Assembly: GCA_947628765.1 (NCBI GenBank)
Contig: CANRBD010000020.1
Coordinates: 1 to 13,974 of the forward strand
Source: an uncultured Bacilli bacterium
GTDB taxonomy: Bacteria; Bacillota_I; Bacilli_A; RF39; UBA660
Direction of reading: 5' to 3'
DNA: 13,974 nt
In this document: positions 1 through 6,386 of the stretch, piece after piece
Layout of the letters: every line of letters begins with the position of its first letter
Numbering within the stretch: position 1 is the first letter of the stretch
The notes under the pieces: model-generated
What the model saw: the letters and a program-made list of their open reading frames with translations, nothing else
Database searches by the model: none
Told to the model about the DNA's origin: nothing
Program-made: the position numbers and the translations under genes

Positions 1-1
1 T

Positions 2-637
2 TTAGTAATTTTAATTGGTATTATAATGACTTTTATTGTTTCAAAAATCCTTTCCAAAACTATTTTAAAAGGCATACCATCATCTTTTACTTTAGAACTT
101 CCGCCGTATAGAAAGCCACAAATAACAAAAGTAATTATAAGATCAATTTTAGATAGAACGTTATTTGTTTTAAGAAGAGCTATATTAATATCAGCACCTG
201 CTGGTTTAGTTATATGGCTTATGGCAAATATTTATATAGGCGACGTTAGTATTTTTAAAATGTGCGCTGATGCTTTAGACCCAGTAGGCAGAAGTATTGG
301 AATGGATGGTGTAATTCTAATGGCCTTTATATTGGGCTTTCCTGCTAATGAAATCGTAATTCCAATTATGATAATGGGTTATATGTCATTAGGATATATT
401 ACTGAATTCGATAATTTATACGAGCTTAAAGACTTATTTATTCAAAACGGGTGGACTTGTTTAACAGCTATTTGTGTGATGATATTTACTTTAATGCATT
501 TTCCATGTTTAACTACGGTGCTTACAATAAAAAAAGAAACTGGCAGTAATAAATGGGCCTTACTTTCCATTTTAATCCCTTTAATTACAGGAATTACCAT
601 TTGTTTTATAATCACACAAATTTCTAATTTATTTTGA
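2..637 (+). CDS. feoB: Ferrous iron transport protein B (FeoB), C-terminal part, truncated by the window edge
   Basis: This is the membrane channel portion of FeoB, the GTPase-coupled inner-membrane Fe(II) importer. The frame is open to the left edge, so the N-terminal G domain and the first membrane segments lie outside the window. Seen here are a charged loop rich in Pro/Arg ('ELPPYRKPQ', around bases 101-121), a block of hydrophobic segments, the 'GFPANEIVIP' motif (about 335-365), and an 'NGWT...HFPC' block (about 446-510) followed by 'TIKKETGS'. These are hallmarks of the FeoB nucleoside-recognition (Gate) domains; the Cys of HFPC is a conserved pore-region residue in the family. The last helix ends at a TGA stop, at the usual FeoB C-terminus with no extra tail. 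It converges on the next gene across a shared terminator. The first in-frame ATG (base 26) is internal and should not be taken as the start. Confidence 0.93.
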   Translation, partial: LVILIGIIMTFIVSKILSKTILKGIPSSFTLELPPYRKPQITKVIIRSILDRTLFVLRRAILISAPAGLVIWLMANIYIGDVSIFKMCADALDPVGRSIGMDGVILMAFILGFPANEIVIPIMIMGYMSLGYITEFDNLYELKDLFIQNGWTCLTAICVMIFTLMHFPCLTTVLTIKKETGSNKWALLSILIPLITGITICFIITQISNLF

Positions 638-664
638 CATAGTATATAAGATAAAAAACAAACA

Positions 665-701
665 AAAAAAGCTAATGGAATAATTTTCTATTAGCTTTTT
701 A
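665..701. terminator. Bidirectional intrinsic terminator between convergent feoB and ytqA-like gene
   Basis: Arms 666-678 and 688-700 pair as an A5-GCTAAT/ATTAGC-T5 stem with a 9-base A/T loop. The stem is flanked by an A run on the left and a T run on the right, so the same hairpin works as a U-tailed terminator on either strand. It lies 29 bases after the feoB stop and 6 bases after the stop of the minus-strand gene. Confidence 0.85.
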
Positions 702-705
702 ATAC

Positions 706-1638
706 TTATAATTTATCTCCTTGATAAATATTTCTTTTAGCCATGAGTTTATCAATGTCGTTTAAAACGGAAACCTTTTTAATTAACCATTTGGGCTCAA
801 TCAAATCACTTTCCATAGGATCACCCGTTAGTCTTTGAATGACAATTTCGGGTTTTAAACATTCAAGTTCAGTAGCGACAATATCGACATATTCTTCTTT
901 AGTTAAAAGATGAAATGGTTTTTCTTTATAAAGCTTTTCTAAAGGGGTATCTTTTAAAATACTAAGCATGTGAATTTTGATACCATCGATATTTATATTA
1001 TTTAAATATTTTATTGTTTCTATCATCATGTTAGGAGTTTCATAAGGTAATCCATTAATAACGTGAGCAACGACGAAAATATTTCGATCATGTAATTTTT
1101 TAACCATATCTTCAAAGCATTTTAAATCATGGCAGCGATTAATAAGCTTTGTGGTTTTTTCGTGAATAGTTTGTAAACCTAGTTCAACAGTTAAAAAAGT
1201 TTTTTTATTTAACTCTTCTAAATAATCTAAACATTCATCACTAATGGCATCGGGTCTTGTGGCAATACTTAAACCAACAACATTATCTAACTTTAAAATC
1301 GTTTCATATTTTTCTTTTAAAATGTTTATTGGGGCATAAGTATTAGTTCTAGCTTGAAAATAACCAATATATTTACTATTTGGCCATTTTTTATCCATGA
1401 CTTTTTTAATATCATAAAATTGTTTAATTAAATCATCATTAGGTTTGCCCGCAAATTCACCGCTTCCTGTTTTAGAACAGTATATGCATCCGCCATAGCC
1501 TTTTGTACCATCTAAATTAGGGCATGTAAAACCGGCATTTAAGCTTATTTTACAAACTTTAGAATTAAATTTTTGTTTATAAAAATAATCTAAAGTGTGA
1601 TATCTTTTATTCGTGTTTGAATATTTAAAATCATTCAT
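706..1638 (-). CDS. ytqA: Radical SAM protein, YtqA/YhcC (TIGR01212) family, probable tRNA wobble-uridine modification enzyme
   Basis: This is a 310-residue radical SAM enzyme. Counted from the ATG at 1638, the cluster cysteines are C39, C51 and C54 in 'FTCPNLDGTKGYGGCIYC'. This widely spaced C-x11-C-x2-C is typical of the YtqA/YhcC branch rather than the standard CxxxCxxC. Downstream motifs 'YFQARTNTYAP', 'IATRPDAI', 'LTVELGLQT' and 'VVAHVINGLP' also match that family, and the length agrees with B. subtilis YtqA. YtqA has been linked to the cmnm5U-to-nm5U step of tRNA U34 modification (MnmL activity); assigning that role here is inference from homology. Start choice: the frame opens earlier at TTG (1650) and GTG (1647), but ATG 1638 has a GGTGA ribosome site 6 bases upstream. 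The likely promoter -10 (1660-1655) places the transcript start at about 1648, downstream of the TTG. It is monocistronic, divergent from the transporter and convergent with feoB. Confidence 0.88.
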   Translation of the reverse strand: MNDFKYSNTNKRYHTLDYFYKQKFNSKVCKISLNAGFTCPNLDGTKGYGGCIYCSKTGSGEFAGKPNDDLIKQFYDIKKVMDKKWPNSKYIGYFQARTNTYAPINILKEKYETILKLDNVVGLSIATRPDAISDECLDYLEELNKKTFLTVELGLQTIHEKTTKLINRCHDLKCFEDMVKKLHDRNIFVVAHVINGLPYETPNMMIETIKYLNNINIDGIKIHMLSILKDTPLEKLYKEKPFHLLTKEEYVDIVATELECLKPEIVIQRLTGDPMESDLIEPKWLIKKVSVLNDIDKLMAKRNIYQGDKL

Positions 1639-1654
1639 AAAATTCACCAATTTA

Positions 1655-1683
1655 AGTATAACATATGCCTATAAAAAAATAAA
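1655..1683 (-). promoter_or_regulatory. Probable promoter of the ytqA-like gene (extended -10)
   Basis: Reading the minus strand, TGTTATACT (1663-1655) is an extended -10 element (TG-n-TATACT). A 17-base spacer separates it from a weak -35 (TTTATT, 1683-1678). The predicted transcript start near 1648 gives a leader of only about 10 bases, which favours the ATG at 1638 as the real start. Confidence 0.5.
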
Positions 1684-1684
1684 A

Positions 1685-1714
1685 TTTTCATAAAAAAATA
1701 TTTTTTTATGAAAA
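1685..1714. repeat. Perfect 30-bp AT-rich palindrome between divergent promoters
   Basis: Each half is TTTTCAT followed by seven A and a T, and the other half is its exact reverse complement, with no spacer (centre 1699/1700). Only the symmetric C1689/G1710 pair is not A/T. The palindrome starts 2 bases beyond the -35 of the minus-strand promoter and ends 5 bases before the -35 of the plus-strand promoter. It could be an operator for a dimeric regulator, a shared UP element, or a bend or cruciform site. It is not a convincing terminator because its stem is A/T and it sits between promoters. Confidence 0.85.
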
Positions 1715-1718
1715 AAAC

Positions 1719-1759
1719 TTTATATAAAAAAATATTTTTGATATAATTATGATGGGAGG
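1719..1759 (+). promoter_or_regulatory. Probable promoter and ribosome binding site of the yfcC-like gene
   Basis: A perfect TATAAT at 1742-1747 is preceded, with a 17-base spacer, by a degenerate -35 (TTTATA, 1719-1724). The spacer itself (1725-1741) repeats the A7-TA-T5 core of the adjacent palindrome. The ribosome site GGGAGG lies at 1754-1759, so the predicted leader begins almost at the ribosome site. Confidence 0.6.
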
Positions 1760-1768
1760 TAGAAAAAA

Positions 1769-3295
1769 GTGAAGAGGAATTTACTTAAAGCAATTGGAAT
1801 ATCTTTCTTGATCTTTGTAGTCCTAAGTTGGATTATTCCTACCGGTACTTATTCAAATGGTGAACTTACCACTAATGGTATCGATGCAGTTGGGGTATTT
1901 GATTTATTTGGAATTCCAGTTACCACTATCATGACATTTGCCATGTATATCATAGTATTTGCTGTGATTGGTGGGTTATATGGTGTTATGGAAAAAACTG
2001 GAGCCTTACCTGAATGGATCAAAAATATTAGAAGAAAATTTGAAGGTAAAGAAACAGGATTTTTAGTATTTACAATTCTTTTCTTCGTAATTCTTTCATC
2101 TGTTACAGGTTTAATTGTGCCATTATTTATTTTAGTTCCTTTATTTGCAAGTGTATTATTTGCTATGAACTATGATAAAATTACGACAATGGCATCAACA
2201 GTAGGAGCTTTACTTGTTGGTTCTGTTGCTTCAACATATGGCTTTAACATTACAGGTTATACTAAAAATATCTTAAGCTTAGATATGAACAATGAAATCT
2301 GGGCTAAATTAGTTATTTTAGTACTTGTAACAGCTCTATTTATCTTCTTTGTTTTAAAATTCAGTAAAGCAAAAACTAAAAGAGTAGCTAAAGCTGAAAT
2401 TAAAAAAGAAGTTAAGACTGAAACTAAAAAAGCTGCTCCTAAAAAGGAAACTAAAAAAGCAGCGCCTAAAAAAACAACCTCAACTAAAAAGAAAAAGACT
2501 ACAGCTGCTTTAGCTGTTGCTAAAGACGTTAAGAAAGTAAGCACTAAAAAAGGAGTTAGTACACTTCCACTAATTATTATTGTCGCTTTATTAATGATTG
2601 TGGCTTTAGTGGGAATGTATAATTGGTATTACTCATTCGGAATTGAATTCTTTAACGATATTCATTCTACAATCATGGGTGTTAAGATTGGCGATTTCCC
2701 AATTTTTGAACACTTATTAAGTGGTATTAGTGAGATTGGATATTGGGGTAATGCTGAACTTATCATGTTAATGGTAATTGCTTCAATTTTAATCGCTTTT
2801 GTTTATAGATTAAAACTTGGCGAATTTGTTGAAAGCTTTATCGCTGGCATGAAAAAAATGTTACCAACTGCTATTTATGCTGGTTTAGCTAGTGTAATCT
2901 TAACTGTATTATATCAAGCATCTTATGGTGGAACTGGTACATTAGTTGATACCTTAATGGCTAAAACATTCAGTTTAACTGATGACTTTAATGTAGTAAG
3001 TGCTGGTATTTCTTCATTATATGGTAGTTTCTTCTATAATGATTTATACTATCTATTATCAAGCATGCAACCATATATTGCTTCATTAGATGCGTCAATG
3101 CTTAATGTTGCTGGTCTTATAATTCAAGCTATGTATGCTTTAGGAATGTTATTATTCCCAACAAGTGTAATTCTAATTGCTGGTCTTAGTTATTTCGATG
3201 TTAAATTTGGCTCATGGCTAAAATACATTTGGAAATTTGCTTTGGCTGTATTCATTGTATTAATTATCATTTGCTGCATACTAACAGTTTTATAA
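1769..3295 (+). CDS. yfcC: YfcC/DcuC-superfamily membrane transporter with a lysine-rich central loop
   Basis: A 508-residue polytopic membrane protein. The N-terminal half has 'SWIIPTGTYSNG' (20-31), 'FAVIGGLYGVMEKTGALPEWI' spanning 64-84, and helices at about 7-23, 53-75, 98-133, 138-160 and 178-197. The second half has helices at about 265-287, 328-347, 365-385, 445-475 and 485-507. The IPTG/IPAG-like start, 'GG..GV..KTGA' motif and two-halves layout fit the YfcC group (C4-dicarboxylate/basic amino-acid carrier-like). The substrate cannot be read from sequence. Residues 198-262 are unusual: 24 Lys and 1 Arg against 4 Glu and 1 Asp, containing two ETKKAAPKK units, like a histone H1 tail. 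This should be a cytoplasmic loop. The start is GTG at 1769 with GGAGG nine bases upstream; no upstream in-frame ATG is better placed. It is transcribed alone, with its own promoter and a terminator directly after the stop. Confidence 0.72.
   Translation: MKRNLLKAIGISFLIFVVLSWIIPTGTYSNGELTTNGIDAVGVFDLFGIPVTTIMTFAMYIIVFAVIGGLYGVMEKTGALPEWIKNIRRKFEGKETGFLVFTILFFVILSSVTGLIVPLFILVPLFASVLFAMNYDKITTMASTVGALLVGSVASTYGFNITGYTKNILSLDMNNEIWAKLVILVLVTALFIFFVLKFSKAKTKRVAKAEIKKEVKTETKKAAPKKETKKAAPKKTTSTKKKKTTAALAVAKDVKKVSTKKGVSTLPLIIIVALLMIVALVGMYNWYYSFGIEFFNDIHSTIMGVKIGDFPIFEHLLSGISEIGYWGNAELIMLMVIASILIAFVYRLKLGEFVESFIAGMKKMLPTAIYAGLASVILTVLYQASYGGTGTLVDTLMAKTFSLTDDFNVVSAGISSLYGSFFYNDLYYLLSSMQPYIASLDASMLNVAGLIIQAMYALGMLLFPTSVILIAGLSYFDVKFGSWLKYIWKFALAVFIVLIIICCILTVL
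2420..2473 (+). repeat. Two tandem 27-bp units encoding ETKKAAPKK in the transporter loop
   Basis: Units 2420-2446 and 2447-2473 encode identical nonapeptides but differ at three third-codon positions (two Ala codons and the last Lys codon). All the differences are synonymous. This suggests an old duplication kept at the protein level rather than a fresh slippage product. Confidence 0.85.
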
Positions 3296-3299
3296 AATT

Positions 3300-3328
3300 A
3301 GAAAGTCTATAATGGCTTTCTTTTTTTT
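3300..3328 (+). terminator. Intrinsic terminator after the yfcC-like gene
   Basis: GAAAGTC (3301-3307) pairs with GGCTTTC (3314-3320), including one G-T pair, around a 6-base loop. A run of eight or nine T (3319-3328) follows. It lies 5 bases after the stop codon. Confidence 0.85.
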
Positions 3329-3428
3329 AAAATTTTCAAAACAAAAGCAGGAATTTAAGGCACGCATATAGTATATTACATATGAAAGGATAAAAAGCGG
3401 TTTAGTATTTTAGAAAGGAGTTTAAGCC

Positions 3429-4361
3429 ATGATAACAACAGCTAAACCATATTTTTTAAATAATGATATTATTTTTAAAAATACTTTTAATAAGGAAGAT
3501 GCCTTAAAAAGATTATTAGAAGAAACTTTGGATTTAAAGGTAAATGAAATATTTTCAGCTAATACAGAAATGCCTGTAGATTATAAAAATGAAAAAATAA
3601 AAGTACTTGATTTAATTGTAGTTACCGATAAAGGAACTATAAATGTCGAGGTTAACAATGATTATAGGGATGATATATATATTAGAAACTTTTTGTATTT
3701 TTGTAAATTAATAAGTAGCCACTTGAAGAAGAAAAACAAAAGTTATAATAATGTTATCCAGCACGTACAGTTGAATATAACCTGGCATTTACAAAACTAT
3801 TTTTCTGATATAAATATGAAAAAAAGAAAAAAAATAGAGTTTTATATAATGGAGCCGGAAAGCCGAAAAAAGATAATGGATAAAATCTTTAAAATTGTAA
3901 ATATTAATATGGATTATTATAAAAATATATGGTATAGTAAAGATGAAGAATTAATCAAGAAAGAAAATCCGTTTATAATGTTACTTGCCGCATCTAGTTA
4001 TGAAGAAATGGATAAGATAAGTAGAGGTGATAAGCTAATGGAAGAAATATCAAAAGATGTAAAGAAATATAACATTGATCCAACAATTGCTAATGAACTA
4101 GCGGAGCTAGCAGCTATTGAAAATGAAAATGAGATATGGGAAAATACAATTAGAGAAAGAGCTATTGCTGAAGGCTTAGAACAAGGCTTAGAACAAGGCT
4201 TAGAACAAGGATTAGAACAAGGATTAGAACAAGGCCTAGGACAAGGGAAAAAACAAGGAATTCAAGAAACCGCAAAAAAAATGTTGAAAGATGGCCTTGA
4301 TTTAAATACTATTGCTAAATACACAAATTTATCAGCCAAAGAGATAAAGGCTTTAGAGTAA
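3429..4361 (+). CDS. Rpn family recombination-promoting nuclease / PD-(D/E)XK nuclease-family putative transposase
   Basis: A 310-residue member of the Rpn/TIGR01784 (PDDEXK_2) family: RecA-independent recombination-promoting nucleases formerly annotated as transposases and often multi-copy. Seen here are the N-terminal 'PYFLNNDIIFKNTF' (7-20), matching the usual 'D..FK..F' opening, the catalytic-strand Asp at D61 in 'VLDLIVV', and E74 in 'INVEVNND'. A long charged helical region follows, then an 'EQGLEQG' repeat block (about 250-276) and a terminal helix-turn 'MLKDGLDLNTIAKYTNLSAKEI'. The third active-site position, often Gln, is N76 here. The start ATG has AAAGGAG eight bases upstream. The 133-base gap before it holds a terminator and about 100 bases of leader in which I see no firm promoter. 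No terminal inverted repeats or target duplications are visible, so I do not call an element boundary. The gene stands alone between terminators, as is usual for these mobile-like genes. Confidence 0.85.
   Translation: MITTAKPYFLNNDIIFKNTFNKEDALKRLLEETLDLKVNEIFSANTEMPVDYKNEKIKVLDLIVVTDKGTINVEVNNDYRDDIYIRNFLYFCKLISSHLKKKNKSYNNVIQHVQLNITWHLQNYFSDINMKKRKKIEFYIMEPESRKKIMDKIFKIVNINMDYYKNIWYSKDEELIKKENPFIMLLAASSYEEMDKISRGDKLMEEISKDVKKYNIDPTIANELAELAAIENENEIWENTIRERAIAEGLEQGLEQGLEQGLEQGLEQGLGQGKKQGIQETAKKMLKDGLDLNTIAKYTNLSAKEIKALE
4173..4256 (+). repeat. Seven-unit 12-bp in-frame tandem repeat (LEQG) in the Rpn-family gene
   Basis: Three exact copies of GGCTTAGAACAA (4173-4208) are followed by two of GGATTAGAACAA (4209-4232) and two diverged copies, GGCCTAGGACAA and GGGAAAAAACAA. 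Each unit encodes Gly-Leu-Glu-Gln or a variant, so gain or loss of units preserves the frame and only changes the length of a helical linker. Confidence 0.95.
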
Positions 4362-4401
4362 AAAAAACAGGGTTTTATTTTTTCAAAGTTAAAGGTAATA
4401 T

Positions 4402-4434
4402 AAAAATATAGAGATTAAAAACTCTATATTTTTT
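4402..4434 (+). terminator. Intrinsic terminator after the Rpn-family gene
   Basis: A 12-bp stem (4402-4413 with 4422-4433, AAAAATATAGAG / CTCTATATTTTT) with an 8-base loop ends in a T run. A weaker A-run/T-run hairpin lies just upstream at about 4361-4383, directly after the stop, and may assist. Confidence 0.75.
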
Positions 4435-4448
4435 ATACCATAATGTGA

Positions 4449-4467
4449 TACAATAATATATGGTGGT
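4449..4467 (+). promoter_or_regulatory. Extended -10 promoter and ribosome binding site of the YgjP-like gene
   Basis: TGATACAAT (4446-4454) is an extended -10 element. Any -35 would fall within the preceding terminator's T run and is not recognisable. The predicted start near 4461 is directly followed by the GGTGGT ribosome site (4462-4467), four bases before the ATG, so the leader would be very short. Confidence 0.45.
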
Positions 4468-4470
4468 AAT

Positions 4471-5115
4471 ATGGTAAAAACTTTTGAATACAAATTAGAT
4501 GGCGAAATATATAATGTTGAGGTTGTTTTTAAAAATAATAAAAACACTTATATTAAAATAAAAGAAGATTTAACAATATATGTAACCACCAATCTATTTA
4601 CACCTCAAAGAGAAATAAAAAAGTTATTAGATCGTGAAAAACCATTTTTAAGAAAAGTGTTAAGTAAAGTAAAGAAGCGTAGCGAAAAGGATTTAGAATT
4701 CTATTATTTAGGTAGTAAATATGATATAATAAAAGTACCTTTCGAAACGTTAGAAATTGACAATAATAAAATATATGTTAAAGATGAAAAAACGTTAGAA
4801 AAATGGTTAAAAAAAGAAATGCTTAAAGTCTTTGAAGAAAGATTACAATATTGTTTTAGTTTGTTTGAAGAAAAAATACCATTTCCAAAACTTAAGACTC
4901 GTAAAATGAAAACTAGATGGGGTGTGTGCAACCGCAAAGATTTGTCTGTAACTTTAAATACAAAGTTAATAAGATATGATATTTTTATCATCGATTACGT
5001 TATTATTCATGAGCTTAGTCATTTAGTACATTTTGATCATTCTAAAGCTTTTTGGAAAACAGTTGAAAAATACATGCCTAATTATAAAAAGGCCGTTAAA
5101 ATATTAAAGGAGTAG
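4471..5115 (+). CDS. YgjP-like zinc metallopeptidase (M48-related, DUF45)
   Basis: A 214-residue soluble protein of the YgjP/DUF45 metallopeptidase family. The C-terminal third carries the signature 'TRWGVCN' (148-154), then 'LIRYDIFIIDYVIIHELSHLV', with zinc motif H180-E181-L-S-H184 and a likely third ligand H190 in 'HFDHSKAFW'. The N-terminal half is a beta-rich domain with lysine-rich helices and no signal peptide or membrane segment, so it should be cytosolic. Family length (about 220-240) fits. The physiological substrate of this family is not established, so I give no specific role. The stop (5113-5115) abuts the ribosome site of the next gene, whose ATG is only 4 bases away, so the two are co-transcribed and probably translationally coupled. 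SprT-like proteases share the HExxH layout, but the RWG...HELSHL..H.HSKAFW pattern favours YgjP. Confidence 0.88.
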   Translation: MVKTFEYKLDGEIYNVEVVFKNNKNTYIKIKEDLTIYVTTNLFTPQREIKKLLDREKPFLRKVLSKVKKRSEKDLEFYYLGSKYDIIKVPFETLEIDNNKIYVKDEKTLEKWLKKEMLKVFEERLQYCFSLFEEKIPFPKLKTRKMKTRWGVCNRKDLSVTLNTKLIRYDIFIIDYVIIHELSHLVHFDHSKAFWKTVEKYMPNYKKAVKILKE

Positions 5116-5119
5116 TTGT

Positions 5120-6316
5120 ATGAAAAAATTTAGTTTAGTATTTATAGCCGTAATAATGTGTTTATATATGTTTATGCCTTCAGCTAAGGCAGCTGAAAAA
5201 ACTTTAAATCAGTTAGAAGCTGAGGCCAAAGCTAATCGTGATGCTTATAATAAAGCTAAAAATCAAAAAGCCTTAACGGAAAAAGAAAGAGCTGCAGCTC
5301 AGAAAGAGCAAGCCCAAATTAAAGCTGAAATTCCAAAAATAGAGGCCGAATTAAAACAAATAGAAAAAGATGTTAAAGAATTGCAAAAAAACATCGAAAT
5401 AAAAGATAAAGAAATTAAAAAAATTATGTCATATGCTCAGCTATCAAATGGCGAGTCAGCTTATTTAGAATATGCTTTTGGTGCTTCTAGTTTTACGGAC
5501 TTTATTTATCGTGTTTCCGTAGCGGAGCAATTATCTAATTATAATGATGAATTAGTTAAAGGGTATAATGAAGATATTAAACAGTTAGAACAAAAGCAGA
5601 AAGATCTTACAACTAAACAAGCTGAACTTAGTAAAAAGCAGCAGGAACTTGCTGTTTTGGAAGCTCGTCTTACCAAAGAAATTGAAACATTGCAATCAGG
5701 AATTGTCAGTAAAGATGAACAATACAAAGTTCAAATTGGTTTGATTCAAAGTATGAAAAATATGGGATGTAAAGGAACCGATACACCAACTAGTTGTCAA
5801 AATAGATTTGGCAGTTTAATCAGTACTAATGGAACTTACATGCCAATTTCTAAAGGCTATGTGACTAGTGATTATGGTTGGCGTAGTTATGGTGGCGGTG
5901 AATTTCACACAGGTATTGATTTTTCGCGAAGTGTAGCTGGTGATGCCGTTTATTCAGTAGCTGATGGACAAGTAGTATTACTTAGATATAATAGAACATG
6001 TGGCAATCATATGGTTTATGTTAAACATAACATAAATGGTCACTCTTATATTACTTCGTACTGGCATTTATCTAGTTATAATGTTCGTGAAGGTCAAATG
6101 GTTTCATCTAATTCTGTCATTGGTTATATGGCTGGGGGAGCCGGTGCGGATAACTGTTCTGGTGGAACTCACGTTCACTTAAACTTATTTGATAATTCCG
6201 GCGGTGCATGGGAAAAACGGGTTCTTAATGGTGGTAATCCAAATAGTGGAAGAATTAACCCAAGAACAGCTATCCCTCAAATTCCTAAGAAAGGTTCTTA
6301 TTTTAGTCATAGATAA
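5120..6316 (+). CDS. Secreted coiled-coil M23 peptidoglycan hydrolase (EnvC/PcsB-like architecture)
   Basis: A 398-residue exported cell-wall endopeptidase. A signal peptide (MKK, hydrophobic core, AKA-AE cleavage at about 24/25; no lipobox) is followed by long charged coiled coils (about 28-105 and 140-205) split by 'YAQLSNGESAYLEYAFGASS' and 'FTDFIYRVSVAEQLS' (105-139). This hairpin resembles the FtsX-interacting coiled coil of PcsB and EnvC-type proteins. The C-terminal LytM/M23 domain (about 245-360) keeps all ligands: H263 and D267 (HTGID), H316 (YWHLS), and H351/H353 (HVHL), so it should be an active zinc peptidase cutting peptide cross-links. Control by FtsEX is inference; ftsEX is not in this window. 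Four extracytoplasmic cysteines (217, 226, 294, 346) could form two disulfides. AAAGGAG (5106-5112) overlaps the end of the YgjP-like gene and sets the start. Confidence 0.9.
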   Translation: MKKFSLVFIAVIMCLYMFMPSAKAAEKTLNQLEAEAKANRDAYNKAKNQKALTEKERAAAQKEQAQIKAEIPKIEAELKQIEKDVKELQKNIEIKDKEIKKIMSYAQLSNGESAYLEYAFGASSFTDFIYRVSVAEQLSNYNDELVKGYNEDIKQLEQKQKDLTTKQAELSKKQQELAVLEARLTKEIETLQSGIVSKDEQYKVQIGLIQSMKNMGCKGTDTPTSCQNRFGSLISTNGTYMPISKGYVTSDYGWRSYGGGEFHTGIDFSRSVAGDAVYSVADGQVVLLRYNRTCGNHMVYVKHNINGHSYITSYWHLSSYNVREGQMVSSNSVIGYMAGGAGADNCSGGTHVHLNLFDNSGGAWEKRVLNGGNPNSGRINPRTAIPQIPKKGSYFSHR

Positions 6317-6341
6317 GAGGAATAAAAATTCCTCTTTTTTT
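6315..6341 (+). terminator. Intrinsic terminator after the M23 hydrolase gene
   Basis: AAGAGGAAT (6315-6323) pairs with ATTCCTCTT (6328-6336) across an AAAA loop, followed by T to 6341. It overlaps the stop codon. The T run merges into a TTGACA hexamer (6340-6345). Confidence 0.9.
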
Positions 6342-6386
6342 GACAAATGAAGACTTTTTATTTCGTTATAATTAAAAAAGGTGATA
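6340..6386 (+). promoter_or_regulatory. Probable promoter of the cse60-murJ unit
   Basis: A perfect -10 TATAAT lies at 6367-6372. The only good -35 hexamer, TTGACA at 6340-6345, is 21 bases away, longer than the 16-18 optimum, so recognition is uncertain. The ribosome site AAGGTGAT (6379-6386) precedes the ATG at 6389. Confidence 0.45.

Noticed and set aside
1685..1714. Palindrome as an intrinsic terminator
   Set aside because: It lies between divergent promoters, has an all-A/T stem apart from one pair, and there is no gene end near it to terminate.
2257..2544. Minus-strand reading frame opposite the lysine-rich loop of the transporter
   Set aside because: It is a by-product of the A-rich coding strand (Lys codons read as Phe/Leu), has no ribosome site, and matches no family.
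3340..3428. Riboswitch or structured leader before the Rpn-family gene
   Set aside because: There are only short A/T inverted repeats (CATAT/ATATG near 3365-3384) and no recognisable riboswitch core or terminator/antiterminator pair.
4173..4256. Could the regular 12-bp repeats be a CRISPR array?
   Set aside because: Units are contiguous with no spacers and lie in frame within a coding region.
3296..4470. Insertion-sequence boundaries around the Rpn-family gene
   Set aside because: I found no matching terminal inverted repeats or target-site duplications in the flanks; only terminators and promoter-like sequence are visible.
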